A stretch of 38,749 nt of DNA from Deltaproteobacteria bacterium. GTDB taxonomy: Bacteria > Myxococcota_A > Polyangia > DRWM01 > JAAZOP01. A program made the position numbers and the translations under genes. The stretch lies in the NCBI GenBank assembly GCA_016218765.1, contig JACRCZ010000079.1:1-38749 (forward strand). The letters run 5' to 3'. The notes under the pieces were generated by a model. The model was given only the letters and a program-made list of their open reading frames with translations, ran no database searches and was not told where the DNA came from. Below, piece by piece: positions 34,481-38,749 of the stretch (position 1 is its first letter; each line of letters begins with the position of its first letter).

Positions 34481-34511
34481 GGATTCGTGGTGCGGGGGAT
34501 TCGTGGTGCGG
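34481..34511 (+). repeat. Two 15-bp direct repeats in the intergenic gap
   Basis: GGATTCGTGGTGCGG occurs at 34481-34495 and 34497-34511, period 16. It lies in the 311-bp gene-free gap 34427-34737 between divergent genes. The rest of the gap shows no other structure; it could be a regulator site, but nothing else supports that. Confidence 0.45.
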
Positions 34512-34737
34512 CGAAATGCCCCGTGGCGGACGCGGTGAGCGAGCGGTGGGACGTGCAGCCCGAAACCCGTGGGATGTGGCCGCGTCGTCATGCGGCGGGG
34601 CGCAATGGGACATCGTGGATTTGGGAGCGGGGCGCGAAAGCGGCGGGTTTCGCGGTGGCACGTTTCGCGCGAGCGAGGCCCGGCCGCGGACGGCGCGCCG
34701 GGCGGAGGCGGCCGGGCGCCCGGGGGAGCGGTCGGAC

Positions 34738-35742
34738 ATGACGGAGGCGGGAGCGGGGTCGAAGGCGGGGGCGGAGAGCGTGTCGGGGAAGGGGGCGGGC
34801 GTGCTCCGGGTTCCCGGGTGGGACCTTCTGTGCCGTGGGGCGGACTGTCTTCGGACAGCGCTTTCGACGGTGGGGCGGGTGTGGCGTCCTGCGGCGTCCT
34901 GTTCCCTGCTTCCGCTTGCGGGTGCCGGGGCGCCGGCGATGCCGTTGGGAGCGGACCCGATTCCGATGCGGGTGGTCCAGCGGCACGTGGAGACGCTGGA
35001 CACGGCGACGCTGGAGCTGTGTCCGGCGCGCGAGCGCGAGTTTCCGCGACACGCCGGCGGGCAGTTCGCGGTGGTGTTCGTGGAGCTGGGGGGCGTGCGG
35101 GCGGCGCGTGCGTGTTCGATCACGTCGCCGCCGCAGCGGGTTCCGGGCATCGAGATCGCGGTCCCGGTGCGGCCGGGGGCGCGGGTCGCGCGGCACCTGG
35201 CCCGTCCGGAGCGGTTGGGCGAGACGCTGTGGGTGGCGGGTCCGTTCGGCGAGTTCACGTACCGTCCGGAGAGCGGCCGGGGCGAGCTGGTGCTCATCGC
35301 CGCGGGCAGCGCGGTCGCGCCTTGTCTGGCGATCGTGGAGGAAGCGCTGGCCGTACGCCGGCCGGAGCGGATCGTGCTCTTGCAGGCTGCGCGCTACGAG
35401 CGCGACCTGCTGTTCCGCGAGCGGCTGGAGGTGCTCGCGCGAGCCGGCGGGCGTTTCCGGCTGGTGCAGTCGTTGACCCGGCCGCCGGGAGCTTGGGGCG
35501 GGGAGCGGGGCCGGATCGACGCGGCGATGATCGAGCGGCAGGTGCCGGCTTCGCGGCGCCGGTCGGCGACGTGGCTCGTGTGCGGGCCGCGGATGATGTG
35601 CTGGGACGTCCTCTTCGCGCTCGACGACCTGGGCGTGCCGCGCGAGCGAGTTCGAACGGAAGCTTTCGGGTCGCCGCTGGAGCCCGAGCGGGAGCTGGGA
35701 CCGGTGCGGGTGGCGGAGATTGCGGCCGGCGCGGGTCTGTGA
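34738..35742 (+). CDS. FNR-type flavin/NAD(P)H oxidoreductase
   Basis: 334 aa. After a low-complexity N-terminus (~65 residues) come the FAD-binding part (RACSITSPP, where the family has RxYSxxS; Tyr replaced by Cys), a phosphate-binding LIAAGSAVAPCL, a variant of GGTGIAP, and CGPRMMCWDVL near the end. No 2Fe-2S motif is seen. It probably passes electrons between NAD(P)H and an unknown partner. ATG 34738 follows GGGGGAG; later starts at 34939 or 34966 lack ribosome-binding sites. Followed 42 bp later by a hydrolase gene. Confidence 0.75.
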   Translation: MTEAGAGSKAGAESVSGKGAGVLRVPGWDLLCRGADCLRTALSTVGRVWRPAASCSLLPLAGAGAPAMPLGADPIPMRVVQRHVETLDTATLELCPAREREFPRHAGGQFAVVFVELGGVRAARACSITSPPQRVPGIEIAVPVRPGARVARHLARPERLGETLWVAGPFGEFTYRPESGRGELVLIAAGSAVAPCLAIVEEALAVRRPERIVLLQAARYERDLLFRERLEVLARAGGRFRLVQSLTRPPGAWGGERGRIDAAMIERQVPASRRRSATWLVCGPRMMCWDVLFALDDLGVPRERVRTEAFGSPLEPERELGPVRVAEIAAGAGL

Positions 35743-35784
35743 CCGCGGGGCGGGGTCCTGGTAGGGTTCCACCGCGGAGTGCGG

Positions 35785-36549
35785 ATGCTCGACCGATTGC
35801 AGCGCTTCTTCATCTTTCCCCGGTTCGCGGTGGAGAAGCCGCGGGGGCGGGGCGGCGAGGTGGAGGGGCTGGTCCGTCTGGAGCGGGGCGTGGGGGGCGG
35901 GACGGTCGAGGCGTGGGTGTTGCCCGGGCGTGGGGCGAGCGGGGGGCGGCCCGGCCCGGCGGTGATCTTCGCGCACGGCAACGGCGAGCTGATCGACGAG
36001 TGGCCGGACGTGCTGTCCTGGTACGTGCGGCACGGCGTGACCGTGCTCCTGCCGGAGTATCGCGGGTACGGGCGTTCGGGGGGTCGGCCGAGCGAGCGGG
36101 CCATCACGGAGGACTTCGTCCATTTCCACGACGAGCTGGCGGGGCGGGTGGAGGTGGACGGGGAGCGGATCTTCTTCCACGGGCGATCGATCGGGGGAGG
36201 GGTGGTGTGCTCGCTGGCGCGGGAGCGGCCGCCGCGGGCGATGATTCTGCAGTCCACGTTCACGAGCTTGCGGCGGCTGATGCGGCGGTTCCTGGTGCCG
36301 GGGTTCCTGGTGAGCGATCCGTTCGAGAACCTGGAGGTGGTGAAGCGGCTGGACGTGCCCGTGCTGGTGTTCCACGGGGAAAAGGACCGGCTGGTGCCGT
36401 TCGCACATGGGGAGGAGCTTGTCGAGGCGGCGAGGCGTGGGCGGCTGGTGGTGTACCCGGGCGTCGGGCACAACGACTGTCCGCCGGACTGGGCCGCGTT
36501 CTTCGGGGAGGTGGGGCGGTTGCTGGGGGAGGCGGGGATACTGGGGTGA
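35785..36549 (+). CDS. Alpha/beta hydrolase
   Basis: 254 aa. FAHGNGE supplies the oxyanion-hole region; GRSIGG gives nucleophile Ser 135, EKDRLVP Asp 201 and GVGHND His 229, a complete triad. The pattern and size match the BEM46/ABHD13-like family, often membrane-associated, with an N-terminal amphipathic stretch (MLDRLQRFFIFPRF). The substrate is unknown. GGAG lies 5 nt before ATG 35785; the GTG at 35779 is less likely. Confidence 0.88.
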   Translation: MLDRLQRFFIFPRFAVEKPRGRGGEVEGLVRLERGVGGGTVEAWVLPGRGASGGRPGPAVIFAHGNGELIDEWPDVLSWYVRHGVTVLLPEYRGYGRSGGRPSERAITEDFVHFHDELAGRVEVDGERIFFHGRSIGGGVVCSLARERPPRAMILQSTFTSLRRLMRRFLVPGFLVSDPFENLEVVKRLDVPVLVFHGEKDRLVPFAHGEELVEAARRGRLVVYPGVGHNDCPPDWAAFFGEVGRLLGEAGILG

Positions 36550-36628
36550 GGGGGGAGGGGGACAGAGGGACGGGGGCGGGCGGGGGGGCAGGTGACTTGG
36601 CGCGGCGGGGCGTGGTAGGAAGCGCGGG

Positions 36629-37954
36629 ATGACGGATTCCGCGGCTGGTTCGTCCGGGGTCGTGGCGGGGGCTTCGGGGGGGGCGGATCCGCAGCTGCGG
36701 ACGTGGCAGGTGCGGATCTTCTTCTCGCTGTGGACGGCGTACGCGGCGTACTACCTGTGCCGGGTGAACTTCGCGGTGGCGCAGCCCGAGATCGAGCGCG
36801 AGCTGGGCTGGTCGTCATCGATGATCGGTTGGATTCCGTCGATCTACGCGGCGTTCTACGCGCTGGGGCAGTTCATCAACGGGCAGCTCGGCGAGCGGCT
36901 CGGGGCGCGGCGGATGATGACGGCGGCGTTGTTCGTCGCGGCGTGCACGAATCTTGCGTTGTCGGTGGTGTCGTCGTTTCCGGCGATGCTGGCGATCTGG
37001 GCGGTGAACGGCTACGCGCAGTCGGCGGGCTGGTCGCTGGTGGTCAAGACGATTTCGGAGTGGACGACGTCGCGGCGCCGCGGGATGGTGATCGGGCTGA
37101 TCTCCACCTGCTACCAGATCGGGAACGTGGTCTCATGGCTGCTGGCGGGCTGGCTCTGTTCGACGGGCTGGGGGTGGCGGTCGGCCTTCTGGGTGCCGGG
37201 GCTGGCGCTGCTGCCGATCGCAGCGGCGTTCGTGCTGCTGGTCCGCAACCGACCGGGCGACGCCGGGTTCGCGCAGGTGCGTGACGACGTCGCGGCGGCG
37301 GGCTCGGACGCAGGCGGACGGCCGGCCGCCGCGCGGCTCGGGGGCTGGGAGGTGCTGCGGATCACGCTGGCCAACCGCACGCTGTGGATCCTGGGTCTCG
37401 GCTACTTCTGCATGAACTCGGTGCGCTACTTCTTCATGAACTGGGCGGTGCAGTACATGAAGGACTTCCACCACCGCTCGATCAAGGGCAGTGCGTTCAC
37501 GGCGGTGGCGCTGCCGCTGATCGGTGCGGTGGGGGCGGTTTCGGCCGGGTGGGCGTCGGACGCGTGGTTCGGGAAGCGGCGGGCGCCGCTGTGCGCGATC
37601 ATGCTGTTCGGCGTCGCCGGGGTTTGCGTGGCCTTCGTGCGGATCCCGGCGGGGGAGTGGGTCGGGGCCACTGCGATGCTGGGGCTGGCCGGGTTCCTGA
37701 TCTTCGGGCCGGACATGCTGATGAGCGGTGCGGCGACGATTGACGTCAGTCATCCGCAGACCGCGGCGGCGGCGACGGGTTTCACGATGGCGATGGGTGC
37801 GACCGGGGCGATCCTGTCGGGCGCGGGCGTCGGGGCGCTCAAGGATGCGGCGGGGGGCGAGTGGACGGCGATCTTCTACGCGGTCGCGGGCTTGTCGGCG
37901 GTTTCGGCGCTGCTGATGGTTTCGATCTGGAACGCGCGGCCGAAGGGGGCGTAG
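36629..37954 (+). CDS. MFS transporter, organophosphate:phosphate antiporter-like
   Basis: 441 aa with about 12 membrane helices. It begins with FSLWTAYAAYYLCRVNFAVAQPEI, the signature start of the GlpT/UhpT (OPA) family; LGARRMMTAALF and RRRGMVIGLIST are the usual loop motifs between helices. Transport of a sugar phosphate or related organic phosphate for Pi is expected. No regulator is adjacent. ATG 36629 has AGGA ~9 nt upstream. 36550-36628 is G-rich and gene-free. Confidence 0.88.
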   Translation: MTDSAAGSSGVVAGASGGADPQLRTWQVRIFFSLWTAYAAYYLCRVNFAVAQPEIERELGWSSSMIGWIPSIYAAFYALGQFINGQLGERLGARRMMTAALFVAACTNLALSVVSSFPAMLAIWAVNGYAQSAGWSLVVKTISEWTTSRRRGMVIGLISTCYQIGNVVSWLLAGWLCSTGWGWRSAFWVPGLALLPIAAAFVLLVRNRPGDAGFAQVRDDVAAAGSDAGGRPAAARLGGWEVLRITLANRTLWILGLGYFCMNSVRYFFMNWAVQYMKDFHHRSIKGSAFTAVALPLIGAVGAVSAGWASDAWFGKRRAPLCAIMLFGVAGVCVAFVRIPAGEWVGATAMLGLAGFLIFGPDMLMSGAATIDVSHPQTAAAATGFTMAMGATGAILSGAGVGALKDAAGGEWTAIFYAVAGLSAVSALLMVSIWNARPKGA

Positions 37955-38022
37955 GGGGCGGCGGCCGGCGGCAGTCCGGCGGTCGGTGACGGGGGAGGGG
38001 AAGGGGACGGGGAAGGGGCGTT

Positions 38023-38073
38023 CCCTTCGACTTCGCTCAGGGCAGGTCCGCGCAGAGGCGCAGAGGCGCGGCG
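38023..38073 (+). repeat. Composite dispersed repeat (copy B)
   Basis: CCCTTCGACTTCGCTCAGGG (38023-38042) followed by a CGCAGAGGCGCAGAGG cluster, in the same order and spacing as 9331-9385. It ends just before the stop of the ArsA-like gene; 37955-38022 is G-rich and gene-free. Confidence 0.75.
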
Positions 38074-38076
38074 AGA

Positions 38077-38749
38077 CTACGGGTCGGGCGGGACCAGGGC
38101 TGGGAGCTGCGGCTGCAATTCCGCGGCGAGGGCGACGACGACGGCGTCGGGAGTGGCGGCTTCGAGGAACGGCAGGCGGAGGAGCGGCACGTCGCGCAGT
38201 CGCTTCTCCAACTCGCGAGCCTGGAGGTCGGCGGCGGCGGTGCGGGCGGTGCGTTCCTGCTCGAGGGTGTCGAGGGCGGCGAGCAGCGCGGGCGGTGCAT
38301 CGGGGAGTCCGCGCAGGGCGGCGTCGTGGAGCGGCGCGCGGACGTCGGCGCGGTTGAGCAGCAGTGCACGCGGGGTGCGGCCCTGCTTTCCGAGCCGGGC
38401 GGCGAGGAACACGGCGTCGTCGCGGGCGGCGGCGGTGGGTCCGGCGACGAGGAGATAGCCGGCGCGTTCGCCGAGGAGGAGCTCGGAGGCGCGGCGGGCG
38501 AGGGCCACGAAGCGTTCGCGCACGAGCGCGAGGTCGGAGAAGAGGGCGGCGGTGTCGCGGGCCAGGCCCGGTCCGGTGACGCGGCCGACGAGGCGTTCGA
38601 CGCGGCCGGCGCCCCAGGCCAGGAGGCGGCCGGTGGGGGCGCGTGGGGGGGCGTCGGCGGCGGTACCGCGCGGGGCGAGGGCGGCGAGCCAGGCGACGGG
38701 GCGTCCGCCGAGCAGTGCGGCGAGGCGGCGCGGGTAGTCGAGCGCGTCG
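38077..38749 (-). CDS. ArsA/GET3-type ATPase, C-terminal part (cut by window edge)
   Basis: The frame is open from the right edge to the TAG at 38077-38079 (about 223 residues). Readable parts: DALDYPRRLAALLGGRPVAW, LLAWGAGRVERLVGRVTGPG, LFSDLALVRERFVALARRAS, then LLVAGPTAAARDDAVFLAARL and ALLLNRADV. This matches the C-terminal half of anion-transporting (ArsA-like) ATPases found as tandem genes in myxobacteria. The P-loop lies outside the window. Downstream is a composite repeat. Confidence 0.75.
   Translation of the reverse strand, partial: DALDYPRRLAALLGGRPVAWLAALAPRGTAADAPPRAPTGRLLAWGAGRVERLVGRVTGPGLARDTAALFSDLALVRERFVALARRASELLLGERAGYLLVAGPTAAARDDAVFLAARLGKQGRTPRALLLNRADVRAPLHDAALRGLPDAPPALLAALDTLEQERTARTAAADLQARELEKRLRDVPLLRLPFLEAATPDAVVVALAAELQPQLPALVPPDP

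Overview
The window is very GC-rich DNA (by eye about 70% or more), densely packed with genes on both strands. It looks like a chromosomal segment from a Myxococcota-like (deltaproteobacterial) organism. The evidence is a MYXO-CTERM-type tail on a protein with MopE-like Asp/Cys repeats, several lipoproteins with Asp/Gly/Ala-rich linkers after the lipobox, PilZ, PAS-GGDEF and hybrid histidine kinase genes, and a gingipain-like (C25) lipoprotein. No rRNA, tRNA or CRISPR array was seen.

Layout. 1-1204: a truncated gene end, a decayed Y1/RAYT-like transposase remnant, a dispersed-repeat copy and an AT-rich GATC palindrome. 1205-10535 (+): a compact five-gene operon encoding a tandem-PilZ protein with acyltransferase-like C-terminal regions, an AMP-forming acyl/aryl ligase, a B12-binding-type radical SAM enzyme, a hybrid histidine kinase with two kinase cores around a receiver and an unrecognised N-terminal sensor, and a receiver-kinase protein. 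This is the best candidate for an undescribed system: it could make or modify a small acyl molecule under c-di-GMP control and sense it. 10737-14985: an N-terminally truncated AAA/DUF4143 ATPase, an E2-like acyltransferase lacking the catalytic His, a winged-helix/ferredoxin protein (-) and a PAS-GGDEF diguanylate cyclase.

14996-18563 (-): a C25 peptidase lipoprotein; a cassette-like element (a four-helix-bundle S23-family gene between inverted heptamer arrays sharing a 38-bp perfect inverted match); an isochorismatase-like hydrolase; a small secreted beta-repeat protein. 18724-23770 (-): a TetR, ABC ATPase, ABC permease and HlyD-like adaptor operon with a clear promoter and operator palindromes. 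24076-27383 (+): cardiolipin synthase and a GH99-like lipoprotein. 27429-33452: secreted or envelope genes (an unknown protein, two lipoproteins, a coiled-coil membrane protein and a MYXO-CTERM NlpC/P60-like protein), followed upstream on the minus strand by a beta-propeller-like protein (33449-34426). 34738-37954 (+): a flavin reductase-like protein, an alpha/beta hydrolase and an OPA-type MFS transporter. 38077-edge (-): a partial ArsA-type ATPase.

Four kinds of short dispersed repeat occur between genes: CGCAAAGG-type clusters (five copies), a CCCTTCG...CTCAGGG module fused to that cluster twice, GGAACNN heptamer arrays (three), and one ATCTGTGT-type repeat that supplies a stop codon. GC-rich DNA gives long open frames on all strands. 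Genes were chosen by recognisable protein families, ribosome-binding sites and tight packing; gene functions are family-level inferences from reading the sequence, without database searches.
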